DNA from: Bacteroides fragilis NCTC 9343
Lineage (GTDB): Bacteria > Bacteroidota > Bacteroidia > Bacteroidales > Bacteroidaceae
Assembly (NCBI RefSeq): GCF_000025985.1
Contig: NC_003228.3
Location: 2,418,001-2,482,000, forward strand
Direction: 5' to 3'
DNA: 64,000 nt
Under the pieces are notes generated by a model. It made no database searches. It had not been told where the DNA came from and was given only the letters and a program-made list of their open reading frames with translations. The first letter of the stretch is position 1. Each line of letters begins with the position of its first letter. Position numbers and translations under genes: made by a program. This document shows positions 9,006 through 17,710 of this stretch, piece after piece.

Positions 9006-10253
9006 ATGGCAACAATAAAACCATTTAAAGGCATCCGTCCTCCGCAAGATTTGGTAGAACAGGTCGCTTCACGTCCGTATGACGTGCTGAATTCAGAAGA
9101 GGCTCGTGCAGAAGCTGCCGGGAACGATAAATCATTGTACCACATCATTAAACCGGAAATAGACTTTCCCGTCGGGACAGACGAACATGATGAGAAGGTG
9201 TATGCGAAAGCGGCAGAGAATTTCCGTCTATTCCGTGATAAAGGATGGCTGGTGCAGGATGACAAAGAGAATTATTATATCTATGCCCAGACCATGAATG
9301 ACAAGACACAGTATGGGCTGGTGGTGGGTGCTTACGTGCCCGATTATATGAACGGTGTCATCAAAAAGCACGAACTCACCCGGCGTGACAAGGAAGAAGA
9401 CCGCATGAAGCATGTCCGTGTGAACAATGCCAACATCGAACCGGTGTTCTTTGCTTATCCCGACAATGCGGTGCTCGATGCCATTATCCGCAAGTATACG
9501 GCTCAAAAGCCGGTATACGATTTTATTGCTCCCGGTGACGGATTCGGACACACTTTCTGGGTGATCGACAACAGCGAAGACATTGCTGTCATCACCAAGG
9601 AGTTTGCTGCCATGCCGGCGCTTTATATCGCCGACGGGCATCATCGTTCGGCTGCCGCTGCCCTGGTAGGGGCCGAAAAGGCAAAGCAGAATCCTGATCA
9701 TCGCGGAGACGAAGAATACAACTATTTCATGGCCGTATGTTTCCCCGCCAACCAGTTGACTATTATCGACTACAACCGGGTGGTGAAAGATCTCAATGGC
9801 TTGACGCCTGCCGAATTTCTGACCGCCCTTGGAAAGAATTTTGAGATCGAAGAGAAAGGTAAAGAGATTTATAAACCCAATGCGTTGCATAACTTTGCGC
9901 TCTATCTGGATGGCAAATGGTATAGCCTGACAGCCAAACCGGGTACTTATGACGACAATGATCCTATAGGTGTATTGGATGTGACCATCTCTTCCAACCT
10001 GATTCTGGACGAAATTTTGGGAATCAAGGATCTGCGTTCGGATCGCCGGATTGACTTTGTAGGGGGAATCCGCGGCTTGGGCGAATTGAGCAGACGGGTT
10101 GACAGCGGCGAAATGAAAGTGGCTTTGGCACTTTATCCTGTTTCGATGAAGCAATTGATGGATATTGCCGATACAGGAAACATTATGCCTCCGAAGACTA
10201 CCTGGTTCGAACCGAAACTGCGTTCCGGGCTGGTGATACACGAGCTCGAATAA
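9006..10253 (+). CDS. DUF1015 family protein of the serine operon
   Basis: The 415-residue soluble protein opens with the DUF1015 signature TIKPFKGIRPPQDL and has the conserved ADGHHRSAAA segment around residue 214. The biochemical function of this family is not established as far as I know. It starts 12 bp after serA on the same strand, forming a serC-serA-DUF1015 unit. The linkage is the main clue that it acts in or near serine metabolism; that role is inference. No signal peptide or membrane segment is visible. Confidence 0.88.
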   Translation: MATIKPFKGIRPPQDLVEQVASRPYDVLNSEEARAEAAGNDKSLYHIIKPEIDFPVGTDEHDEKVYAKAAENFRLFRDKGWLVQDDKENYYIYAQTMNDKTQYGLVVGAYVPDYMNGVIKKHELTRRDKEEDRMKHVRVNNANIEPVFFAYPDNAVLDAIIRKYTAQKPVYDFIAPGDGFGHTFWVIDNSEDIAVITKEFAAMPALYIADGHHRSAAAALVGAEKAKQNPDHRGDEEYNYFMAVCFPANQLTIIDYNRVVKDLNGLTPAEFLTALGKNFEIEEKGKEIYKPNALHNFALYLDGKWYSLTAKPGTYDDNDPIGVLDVTISSNLILDEILGIKDLRSDRRIDFVGGIRGLGELSRRVDSGEMKVALALYPVSMKQLMDIADTGNIMPPKTTWFEPKLRSGLVIHELE

Positions 10254-10326
10254 AAAGAGATCCGATATCGGATTGAGGAGTGTTTGGGTATGGAAAACAG
10301 AGGAGGGGATGTACCCAAACTCGTTA

Positions 10327-10418
10327 TTCACCACAAATTGCATGGAATTATACAGATAAATTGTTGGTCGTCAGTAAATTGATGCCGTTCTGTGTTAATC
10401 CGTGTAATTTGTGGTGAA
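10327..10418. repeat. Intergenic palindrome, copy 3 (CACAAATT type)
   Basis: TTCACCACAAATT (10327-10339) pairs perfectly with AATTTGTGGTGAA (10406-10418). Compared with copy 1, both arms carry A/T where the other has G/C, so the change is compensated. It lies after the serine operon and before the FKBP promoter. Confidence 0.85.
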
Positions 10419-10461
10419 TTCGTTTTGTGTTTCGGACTATTCAAATATGTACGTTTTTCCG

Positions 10462-10469
10462 TATCTTTG
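10462..10469 (+). promoter_or_regulatory. Bacteroides -7 element (TATCTTTG) for the FKBP gene
   Basis: A perfect TAnnTTTG match lies 31 bp before ATG 10501. It argues against the longer frame that would begin at 10411, upstream of the promoter. Confidence 0.65.
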
Positions 10470-10500
10470 CCGCCGAAGTAATTATTATCAGGAAACAGAT

Positions 10501-10902
10501 ATGGGACGAAAAGAAGAATACAAATTGCAGAACGAACAATTCATGCAGACATTACGCACCGAAGCGGATGTACACGAATTGCCATGCGGCATATTATATA
10601 AGGTTTTGGAGGAAGGTATCGGCGCAGCCACGCCCCGTTCCAACAGTGTGGTGTCGGTTCATTACAAGGGCACTCTTATCAATGGACGTGAATTTGATAA
10701 TTCCTGGAAGCGGAACTGTCCCGAAGCTTTTCGTCTGAACGAGGTTATCGAAGGATGGCAGATTGCTCTGCAAAAGATGCGGGTGGGAGATCACTGGATC
10801 GTCTACATCCCTTATAATATGGGCTATGGCACACGTACCAGTGGCCCGATTCCGGCTTTTTCAACTTTGATTTTCGAGGTACAATTACTGGGTATAGCTT
10901 GA
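10501..10902 (+). CDS. FKBP-type peptidyl-prolyl cis-trans isomerase
   Basis: This small FKBP isomerase catalyses cis-trans isomerisation of X-Pro bonds during protein folding. The 133-residue protein has the core signature VSVHYKGTLINGREFDNSW, the segment VIEGWQIALQKMRVGD, IPYNMGYGTR, and the ending ISTLIFEVQLL-like strand (here STLIFEVQLL). No signal peptide or lipobox follows the selected ATG 10501, so it is probably cytoplasmic. The start is chosen because a -7 promoter element sits at 10462. The yigZ-type gene follows 26 bp later and may be co-transcribed. Confidence 0.9.
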   Translation: MGRKEEYKLQNEQFMQTLRTEADVHELPCGILYKVLEEGIGAATPRSNSVVSVHYKGTLINGREFDNSWKRNCPEAFRLNEVIEGWQIALQKMRVGDHWIVYIPYNMGYGTRTSGPIPAFSTLIFEVQLLGIA

Positions 10903-10928
10903 ACCATCAAAAAAAGATTCCGGATATC

Positions 10929-11546
10929 ATGACAGAAGATACCTATAAGACCATCACTGAAGTCTCGGAGGGAACATATACCGAGAAACGAAGCAAATTT
11001 ATTGCCATCGCTCTCCCGGTTCGTACCTTGGAAGAGATTAAAGTGCATCTGGAGGCGTACCAGAAGAAATACTATGATGCCCGCCACGTCTGCTATGCCT
11101 ATATGCTGGGACACGAGCGGAAGAATTTTCGTGCCAACGATAACGGAGAGCCGTCGGGTACTGCCGGTAAACCGATTCTGGGACAGATCAACTCGAACGA
11201 ACTGACGGATATACTGATTATTGTGGTCCGTTATTTCGGAGGGATCAAGTTGGGCACTAGTGGACTGATTGTGGCCTATAAGGCCGCCGCCGCCGAGGCC
11301 ATCGCTGCCTGCACCATTGTAGAGAAAACTGTGGACGAGGAAGTAACCGTACTTTTCGAGTATCCTTTTATGAACGATGTCATGCGGATTGTAAAGGAGG
11401 AGGAACCGGAGATTCTGTCTCAGTCGTATGATATGGATTGCAGCATGACGCTTCGTATCCGGCAGTCGGCAATGCCCCGTTTAAGGTCCCGGCTGGAGAA
11501 AGTGGAGACTGCCCGCATTACAGATGAACAGGAAGGAAATGGATAG
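10929..11546 (+). CDS. YigZ/IMPACT (UPF0029) family protein
   Basis: The 205-residue protein belongs to the YigZ family related to eukaryotic IMPACT, whose members are linked to translation control; the bacterial role is not settled. The signature is clear: EGTYTEKRSKFIA near the N terminus, DARHVCYAY, then NDNGEPSGTAGKPIL and VVRYFGGIKLGTSGL. A C-terminal DUF1949-like part follows. The ATG at 10929 is preferred over an upstream TTG at 10899 that overlaps the stop of the FKBP gene. It precedes the restriction-endonuclease-like gene by 77 bp on the same strand. Confidence 0.9.
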   Translation: MTEDTYKTITEVSEGTYTEKRSKFIAIALPVRTLEEIKVHLEAYQKKYYDARHVCYAYMLGHERKNFRANDNGEPSGTAGKPILGQINSNELTDILIIVVRYFGGIKLGTSGLIVAYKAAAAEAIAACTIVEKTVDEEVTVLFEYPFMNDVMRIVKEEEPEILSQSYDMDCSMTLRIRQSAMPRLRSRLEKVETARITDEQEGNG

Positions 11547-11623
11547 TAGAGATAGGGGGGCGTCGGAACTCTGTGATGAATGATGACACACCTCTCCGAA
11601 ATAATAAAAAAAAGATAGATAGA

Positions 11624-12712
11624 ATGGCATTTGAAGCAACAAAAAGAGAGTGGAGCGAGTTGTACGTCTTTTTCCGTCTGCTGGCGGATGGAAAAGTATC
11701 GCTTGGAACTCCGCAGGCAAAGAAAGAAGATGAAAAGTACCGGCCCATTGCAATGATCCAGCGTGAAGAGCATGATGGCACCCGGCGTTACTATATTGAA
11801 GAAGAGGTCATCCGGATGGAAGGTGAGAAGGTGGAGAAAAGTATTCCCCGTGAGGACTTTACAACAGTGGCGGACCTGATTCTGGACGCGATTAAAAATT
11901 CTTCGGCGGATGAAGTTACGTCACCCGACGGGGTGGAGGAGTTCCTGGACGAGGCAGGTATCTTTGATCTGGAAGCCCGGACGGAGGACCGTACCGACTT
12001 CTCGATTGCTTTCTGGCATCCTGAGGCTCCGTTGGCGGGTTTCAATGTCCGTTCGCGTCTCAGTGCGATGAATCCGCTACTGGATGGTGGACGTGCGGCG
12101 AACCTGAAGTTGGAGCAGTCCGGTATCAAGTTTGCCACTCCGACCGTCAATAAGATTAATGCCCTCCCTGAATCACCCACGGAGGTGGCCGAGCGTATGA
12201 TGATGATCGAGCGTCTGGGAGGTGTGCTGAAGTATTCGGACGTAGCGGACCGTGTGTTCCGTTGCAATCTGCTGATGATCGATCTGCACTTCCCTCGTGT
12301 GCTGGCAGAGATGGTGCGTATGATGCACCTGGACGGCATCACACGCGTCAGTGAACTGACCGAACAGATGAAGATCATAAATCCTCTCAAGATAAAAGAG
12401 GAGCTGATCAGCAAGCATGGCTTTTACGAGTTTAAAATGAAGCAGTTTCTGCTGGCACTTGCCTTGGGTATGCGTCCGGCCAAAATATACAATGGGACCG
12501 ATTCGGCAGTTGAAGGTATATTGCTGGTCGATGGTAAAGGTGAGGTACTGTGCTATCATAAATCGGAAAAGAAAACATTTGAGGACTTTCTTTATCTGAA
12601 TTCGCGTCTCGAAAAGGGAGCGGTTGATAAAGACAAGTATGGCTTCCTCGAGAGAGAGAACGGAGTGTATTATTTCAAACTGAATGTAAAGATTGGGTTG
12701 ATTAAAAGATAA
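11624..12712 (+). CDS. HpaII-family type II restriction endonuclease, no methyltransferase nearby
   Basis: The 362-residue protein resembles the HpaII restriction endonuclease family (HpaII itself is 358 residues and cuts CCGG). Supporting features are the N-terminal REWSELYVFFRLLADGK, the central GFNVRSRLSAMNPLL, and the C-terminal LCYHKSEKKTFEDFL region where these enzymes have a similar block. Family recognition is from memory of the sequence, not a search. No cytosine-C5 or other DNA methyltransferase is encoded anywhere in this window, so protection must come from elsewhere or the protein must have lost or changed activity. ATG 11624 is chosen because it gives the family's length; an upstream ATG at 11573 is possible. 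Confidence 0.7.
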   Translation: MAFEATKREWSELYVFFRLLADGKVSLGTPQAKKEDEKYRPIAMIQREEHDGTRRYYIEEEVIRMEGEKVEKSIPREDFTTVADLILDAIKNSSADEVTSPDGVEEFLDEAGIFDLEARTEDRTDFSIAFWHPEAPLAGFNVRSRLSAMNPLLDGGRAANLKLEQSGIKFATPTVNKINALPESPTEVAERMMMIERLGGVLKYSDVADRVFRCNLLMIDLHFPRVLAEMVRMMHLDGITRVSELTEQMKIINPLKIKEELISKHGFYEFKMKQFLLALALGMRPAKIYNGTDSAVEGILLVDGKGEVLCYHKSEKKTFEDFLYLNSRLEKGAVDKDKYGFLERENGVYYFKLNVKIGLIKR

Positions 12713-12736
12713 ATCCGATTGGCAGGAGAATAGATA

Positions 12737-13306
12737 ATGAAGACAAATGAAGTTTTAGAGACCATTAAGGCACGGCGTAGTGTACGTGCGTATGATCGAA
12801 AGCAGATTCCGGCGGATGACTTGAACGCCATCCTGGAAGCGGGTGCTTACGCGCCGAGCGGCATGCATTATGAAACGTGGCATTTTACTGCCGTCTGTAA
12901 TACAGTGAAACTGGAAGAACTGAATGAACGGATCAAAGGGGCATTTGCCAAAAGTGATGACAAGCATCTTCGGGAACGGGGGCACAGTGAGACGTATTGC
13001 TGTTACTATCATGCCCCAACCTTGGTCATCGTGTCCAATGAACCCAAGCAATGGTGGGCCGGGATGGATTGTGCCTGTGCTATCGAGAATATGTTTCTGG
13101 CAGCCACTTCACTGGGCATCGCTTCCTGTTGGATCAATCAGCTCGGTACGACCTGTGATGATCCGGAGGTACGGGCCTATCTGACTTCTCTCGGAGTGCC
13201 CGAAAATCATAAAGTTTATGGTTGCGTAGCTTTGGGATATAAAGCGGAAGGCGCATTGTTGAAAGAAAAGACAGTTAAAGCCGGTACGATAACCATCGTG
13301 GAATAG
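12737..13306 (+). CDS. Nitroreductase family flavoprotein
   Basis: The 189-residue FMN-dependent oxidoreductase is of the nitroreductase fold, likely using NAD(P)H; the physiological substrate is unknown. The N-terminal motif IKARRSVRAYDRKQI with the FMN-contacting Arg residues is typical, as are APSGMHYETW and the later GCVALGYKAEG. It starts 24 bp after the HpaII-like gene on the same strand and ends before a palindrome that separates it from the convergent gcvP. It is an ordinary family member. Confidence 0.9.
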   Translation: MKTNEVLETIKARRSVRAYDRKQIPADDLNAILEAGAYAPSGMHYETWHFTAVCNTVKLEELNERIKGAFAKSDDKHLRERGHSETYCCYYHAPTLVIVSNEPKQWWAGMDCACAIENMFLAATSLGIASCWINQLGTTCDDPEVRAYLTSLGVPENHKVYGCVALGYKAEGALLKEKTVKAGTITIVE

Positions 13307-13316
13307 GATATTAAGA

Positions 13317-13418
13317 TTCACCACAGAGTTTCACAGAGTTTAAATTGACCACAGAGTCTCACAGAGTTTATCTTTTATGATTTCTACTCTGTGATACTCC
13401 GTGCTACTCTGTGGTGAA
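13317..13418. repeat. Intergenic palindrome, copy 4 (CACAGAGT type), between convergent genes
   Basis: TTCACCACAGAGT (13317-13329) pairs with ACTCTGTGGTGAA (13406-13418), and inner TCACAGAGT units pair with ACTCTGTGA. It lies between the nitroreductase and the convergent gcvP stop and may act as a two-way terminator. Confidence 0.85.
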
Positions 13419-13446
13419 TCGTGAATCAGTTGTTGCTTAGCTTACT

Positions 13447-16296
13447 TCAGTCGAAGCAGCCGTAGCATGTGGGCAGCAGTTTGCGATCGCCCAGCGTATT
13501 ATCTACACGGGCTACATTTACCCAGAACTTATTCTCACGCACACTCTCTATCGGATATGCGGCTTTTTCACGCGTATAGCAGTGTTCCCACTGATCGCTT
13601 ACTACTTCATATTCAGGGTGCGGAGCATTTATCAGTACATTGTCTTCCTTATCGGCTTCACCGTTTTTCACTTCCTGAATTTCATTCCAGATGGTCAACA
13701 TCGTAAGGACGAAGTTATCCAGTTCGGAGAGGCTTTCGCTTTCAGTGGGCTCGATCATCAGTGTGCCGTGCACGGGGAAGGAGAGGGTAGGAGCATGATA
13801 GCCGTAGTCCATCAGGCGTTTGGCAATATCATTTTCGCTGATACCGGTTTCTTCGTATACCTTGCGACATTCCAGAATCATCTCGTGTCCCACAAAGCCG
13901 TTGGCTCCCCGGTATACAATGCCATACGTATCTTTCAGGCAAGCAGCCAGATAGTTTGCATTGAGAATGGCTGTCTTGGTTGCCATTGTCAGTCCTTCGG
14001 CACCCATCATACGGATATAGCCGTAGGTGATAGGCAGAATACCGGCACTGCCAAACGGTGCGGCGGATACTTCGTTCTGTGAGTTGCCAAACAGTCCGTG
14101 TCCCGGAAGGAACGGTACCAGATGTTCCGCTACACAGATCGGGCCTACGCCGGGGCCGCCTCCTCCGTGGGGAGATGCAAAGGTTTTATGCAGATTCAGG
14201 TGACAGACGTCCGCTCCGATAAATCCCGGATTCGTCAGTCCTACCTGTGCATTCATGTTGGCTCCATCCATATATACCTGAGCTCCACAGGCGTGAATGA
14301 TTTGGCAGATCTCTACGATTTCCGTTTCAAAGATACCGTGTGTCGAGGGATAGGTGATCATCAGTGCGGCCAGGTCATCCTTATTTTCTTCAGCTTTGGC
14401 ACGGAGGTCATCCATATCTACGTTTCCATGTTCGTCACATGCACAAGTTACAGTGGTGAATCCGGCCTGGATGGCTGATGCGGGATTGGTGCCGTGTGCA
14501 GATGCGGGGATCAATACTTTGTTGCGGTGTCCTTGTCCGATGCTTTCAAGATAGGCACGGATGGTGCGCAGACCGGCATACTCACCGGCAGCACCGGAAT
14601 TGGGTTGCAGGCTTACTCCGGCAAATCCGGTGATGACTTTCAGCTCTTCACTCAGGTTGTGAATCAGTTCGCGGTATCCGGCCGCCTGATCCTCCGGAAC
14701 AAGCGGGTGCATGCACATAAACTCAGCACAGCTCAGAGGTAACATTTCGGCTGCCGCATTCAGTTTCATGGTGCAGGAACCGAGTGAAATCATCGATTGT
14801 GCCAATGAAATATCCTTCCGGTCGAGACGCTTGATGTAGCGCATCATTTCCGTTTCGGTATGATATTTAGAGAATACTTCGTGTGTGAGGTAAGGGGTCT
14901 GGCGTTTCAATTCCTCGCTGATGATAGTTGCTTCGGGGATGTCATCCACTTTCTGGAAGTCTTTTCCGGCAGCGATGGCAAAGATAGACAGTAGAATGTT
15001 GGCAGCTGCTACGTCGGTTGTTTCGTCAATACTCAGTCCCACGTCTCCATTATCAAAATAGCGCAGGTTCACCTCTTTGCTCAGAGCGATGGTGCGAATC
15101 TGCTGTGCCGATACGCTGTCGGGCAAAATGAACCGGAGGGTATCGAAATACTGTTTGTTCACTTGCTTGAATCCCAGTTTACCGATACTCTTTTCCAGGA
15201 AAACGGTAATGCTATGGATGCGTGAAGCGATGTTACGGATACCTTCCTGTCCGTGATAGACGGTATAGAATCCTGCCATGGTAGCGAGCAGTGCCTGAGC
15301 GGTACAGATATTGGAAGTCGCTTTTTCCCGTTTGATATGCTGTTCGCGTGTCTGGAGTGCCATGCGGTAACAGAGTTTGCCATATTTATCTTTCGACCAT
15401 CCGATGATACGTCCCGGCATGTTGCGTTTGTATTCGTCGCGGGTAGCGAAATAACCGGCCGAAGGACCACCGTAGAACATGGGAGTACCCAAACGTTGTG
15501 TGGTACCGAATACAATGTCCGCTCCCCATTCGCCCGGAGGGGTAAGTAGTGCAAGACTCAGGATATCGGCAGCCACAGCTACCTTGCAGTTGGCTGTATG
15601 TGCTTTTTCGGTAAATTCTCGGTAGTCTTCCGCATTACCGTTTGCATTAGGATATTGCAGGACGCAGGCAAAGAGGTCATCTGTAAATTCAAGATCCCGG
15701 AACTTTCCGGTACGGATTTCAATGCCTTGCGGGATGGCGCGAGTGGTGATGACCGCCAAGGTCTGCGGGAAGATATTTTCGTCGATAAACACCACGTTGG
15801 CTCCCGCCTTCTGCTGGTTGCGTGAACGCAAGCCATACATCATCGTCACAGCTTCGGCGGCAGCGGTGGCTTCGTCCAGCAGTGAACAGTTGGCCAAGGG
15901 CATGGCGGTCAGGTCACATACGGCAGTTTGGAAGTTCATCAGGGCTTCCAGTCTTCCTTGCGAAACTTCTGTCTGGTAAGGAGTATAAGAAGTATACCAG
16001 ACCGGATTCTCGAATACATTTCGCTGGATGACTGCAGGGGTGATCGTGTTGTACCATCCCATACCGATATAAGTGGTGAACAGTTTGTTTTTGCCTGCCA
16101 GTTCAGCGATGTGGCGGGCAAACTCGTATTCGGTCATCGGTGCGGGTAGTGCCAGAGGTGCTTTGAGCCGGATGTTGGCCGGAATGGTTTTATCGATCAG
16201 TTCGTCGAGCGAAGCAACTCCAATTTTCCGGAGCATTACTTCGGCATCCGCTTTGTTGACGCCGATGTGGCGGCAGGCTAATAAATCGGTTTTCAT
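13447..16296 (-). CDS. gcvP: Glycine dehydrogenase (decarboxylating), P protein of the glycine cleavage system
   Basis: The P protein decarboxylates glycine and passes the aminomethyl group to lipoyl-H protein. The 949-residue single-chain form contains both halves fused, with the PLP-lysine segment LHKTFASPHGGGGPGVGP in the C-terminal half and the conserved GSCTMKLNAAAEM and SAHGTNPASA motifs. It is the last gene of a minus-strand cluster, 42 bp after the MBL hydrolase. Other gcv genes are not in the window, although lipB (lipoyl synthesis) lies about 9 kb away. Many overlapping frames here are shadows. Confidence 0.97.
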   Translation of the reverse strand: MKTDLLACRHIGVNKADAEVMLRKIGVASLDELIDKTIPANIRLKAPLALPAPMTEYEFARHIAELAGKNKLFTTYIGMGWYNTITPAVIQRNVFENPVWYTSYTPYQTEVSQGRLEALMNFQTAVCDLTAMPLANCSLLDEATAAAEAVTMMYGLRSRNQQKAGANVVFIDENIFPQTLAVITTRAIPQGIEIRTGKFRDLEFTDDLFACVLQYPNANGNAEDYREFTEKAHTANCKVAVAADILSLALLTPPGEWGADIVFGTTQRLGTPMFYGGPSAGYFATRDEYKRNMPGRIIGWSKDKYGKLCYRMALQTREQHIKREKATSNICTAQALLATMAGFYTVYHGQEGIRNIASRIHSITVFLEKSIGKLGFKQVNKQYFDTLRFILPDSVSAQQIRTIALSKEVNLRYFDNGDVGLSIDETTDVAAANILLSIFAIAAGKDFQKVDDIPEATIISEELKRQTPYLTHEVFSKYHTETEMMRYIKRLDRKDISLAQSMISLGSCTMKLNAAAEMLPLSCAEFMCMHPLVPEDQAAGYRELIHNLSEELKVITGFAGVSLQPNSGAAGEYAGLRTIRAYLESIGQGHRNKVLIPASAHGTNPASAIQAGFTTVTCACDEHGNVDMDDLRAKAEENKDDLAALMITYPSTHGIFETEIVEICQIIHACGAQVYMDGANMNAQVGLTNPGFIGADVCHLNLHKTFASPHGGGGPGVGPICVAEHLVPFLPGHGLFGNSQNEVSAAPFGSAGILPITYGYIRMMGAEGLTMATKTAILNANYLAACLKDTYGIVYRGANGFVGHEMILECRKVYEETGISENDIAKRLMDYGYHAPTLSFPVHGTLMIEPTESESLSELDNFVLTMLTIWNEIQEVKNGEADKEDNVLINAPHPEYEVVSDQWEHCYTREKAAYPIESVRENKFWVNVARVDNTLGDRKLLPTCYGCFD

Positions 16297-16338
16297 GTTA
16301 TTAATGATTTATTTATAATAAGGTTTGTTGATAATCTC

Positions 16339-16977
16339 TTACCTGAAGAACGGATTTTCCGCCTTCTCTATTCCGATGGTAGTCGGTGCTCCGTGCCCCG
16401 GATATACGATTGTTTCGTTGGGGAGGACGAACAGGCGGCTGCAGATATGCTCTTTCAGTTCATCAAAGTTGCCTCCGGCCAGGTCGGCCCGTCCGATGCT
16501 TCCCTGAAACAGCACATCGCCCGAAAACATACAGTTGTCAGCCCGGCAGTAATAGACAAGGCTTCCGGGAGAGTGTCCCGGTACATGGATTGCTTCCAGT
16601 GTTGTGTTTCCGAAGGTGATGATGTCTCCGTCATGGAGATATTTTCCCAGTGGGACGGGTGCTTCATTCAGTTGGAAACCGAACATGCGACTCTGTTTGG
16701 GGGCTTCGTCTATCCAGTACTCGTCGGCCTGATTGGCTTCGGCAGACAGCCCGAACTCGCGAAGCATGAATGGATTTCCGAAAATGTGATCCAGATGCAG
16801 GTGAGTGTTCAGCAGATGTTTTATGTTCAGATTGTTGGTGACGATGAAGTTCTTTAAAGCTTGTTTCTCTTCGTCATAAAAGCAGCCCGGATCTATCACG
16901 ACTGCCTCGTTCGTTTCGTCCCATAAAACGTAGCAGTTTACGGGAAACATATTGAACTCAAATCTCTTAATTTTCAT
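16339..16977 (-). CDS. MBL-fold metallo-hydrolase (glyoxalase II-like, YcbL type)
   Basis: The 212-residue protein has the metallo-beta-lactamase metal-binding motif THLHLDH (about residues 58-64), a second His in VPGHSPGS, an Asp in SGDVLFQGSIGRADL and a final His in VYPGHGAPT. This set is typical of the small glyoxalase II-like YcbL group, which binds two metal ions and cleaves thioesters; the true substrate here is not known. It sits 19 bp downstream of rsmG on the same strand and 42 bp upstream of gcvP. Confidence 0.88.
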   Translation of the reverse strand: MKIKRFEFNMFPVNCYVLWDETNEAVVIDPGCFYDEEKQALKNFIVTNNLNIKHLLNTHLHLDHIFGNPFMLREFGLSAEANQADEYWIDEAPKQSRMFGFQLNEAPVPLGKYLHDGDIITFGNTTLEAIHVPGHSPGSLVYYCRADNCMFSGDVLFQGSIGRADLAGGNFDELKEHICSRLFVLPNETIVYPGHGAPTTIGIEKAENPFFR

Positions 16978-16996
16978 GACTATGTTGTTTGATCGT

Positions 16997-17671
16997 TTAA
17001 ATCGTTACATATACCACTTTCTTGGTTTGAAAGAACTCCTCATCGAAATCTTCATTCAGGTTATGCATACTTGTCTTATGCTTAAACGGCATCGCCTCGT
17101 GTTCCAGTTCGCCTCCTTTCAGGCAGATAAGTCCGTTGGGGAGAGCATTTTGCTGTTTGGGCGAGATGTTTTTCCGGATAATCTTTATCAGGTCGGCCAG
17201 GGGCATCACGGCACGGCTGACAACGAAGTCGAATGTTTGTTTCTCTTCTTCGGCCCGTGCATGGCGGAAAGTGACATTTTTAAGTCCGATGGCATTGGCT
17301 ACCTCGGTTGCCACACGTACTTTCTTGCCGATGCTGTCCACCAGATGGAATTTCGTGTCCGGAAAAAGAATGGCCAACGGTATTCCGGGGAATCCCCCTC
17401 CGGTGCCGAGGTCCATGACACTGCTGCCGGCCCGGAAACGGATGATGCGGGCGATACCCAGCGAATGAAGCACATGGTGTTCGTACAGATTCTCGATATC
17501 CTTGCGTGAGATTACGTTGATTTTAGAATTCCAGTCAATGTAAAGTTCGTAAAGCGCAGCGAATTGTTTGCGTTGCTCTTCCGTCAAGTCGGGAAAGTAT
17601 TTAAGAAGAAGCTTCACTCCGTTTTCCCCTCCGGCAGAGGGGAGGGAGGAAGTTTGTTCTGTTGTATTCAT
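16997..17671 (-). CDS. rsmG: 16S rRNA (guanine-N7) methyltransferase RsmG (GidB)
   Basis: RsmG methylates N7 of a guanine near position 527 of 16S rRNA, and its loss gives low-level streptomycin resistance in several bacteria. The 224-residue protein contains the SAM-binding motif VMDLGTGGGFPGIPLAI, preceded by NLYEHHVLHSLG, which are diagnostic. The C-terminal SRAVMPLADL segment also fits. About 15 residues at the N terminus (TTEQTSSLPSAGGE) are variable, so the true start could be slightly downstream. It is upstream of the MBL hydrolase with a 19-bp gap. Confidence 0.93.
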   Translation of the reverse strand: MNTTEQTSSLPSAGGENGVKLLLKYFPDLTEEQRKQFAALYELYIDWNSKINVISRKDIENLYEHHVLHSLGIARIIRFRAGSSVMDLGTGGGFPGIPLAILFPDTKFHLVDSIGKKVRVATEVANAIGLKNVTFRHARAEEEKQTFDFVVSRAVMPLADLIKIIRKNISPKQQNALPNGLICLKGGELEHEAMPFKHKTSMHNLNEDFDEEFFQTKKVVYVTI

Positions 17672-17710
17672 AAGGTTGTAATATATCTGTATTTTAATAA
17701 TAAAGTTAGA

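Noticed and set aside
9228..10343. 371-residue antisense open frame over the DUF1015 gene
   Set aside because: Shadow frame; runs into the palindrome and has no recognisable domain.
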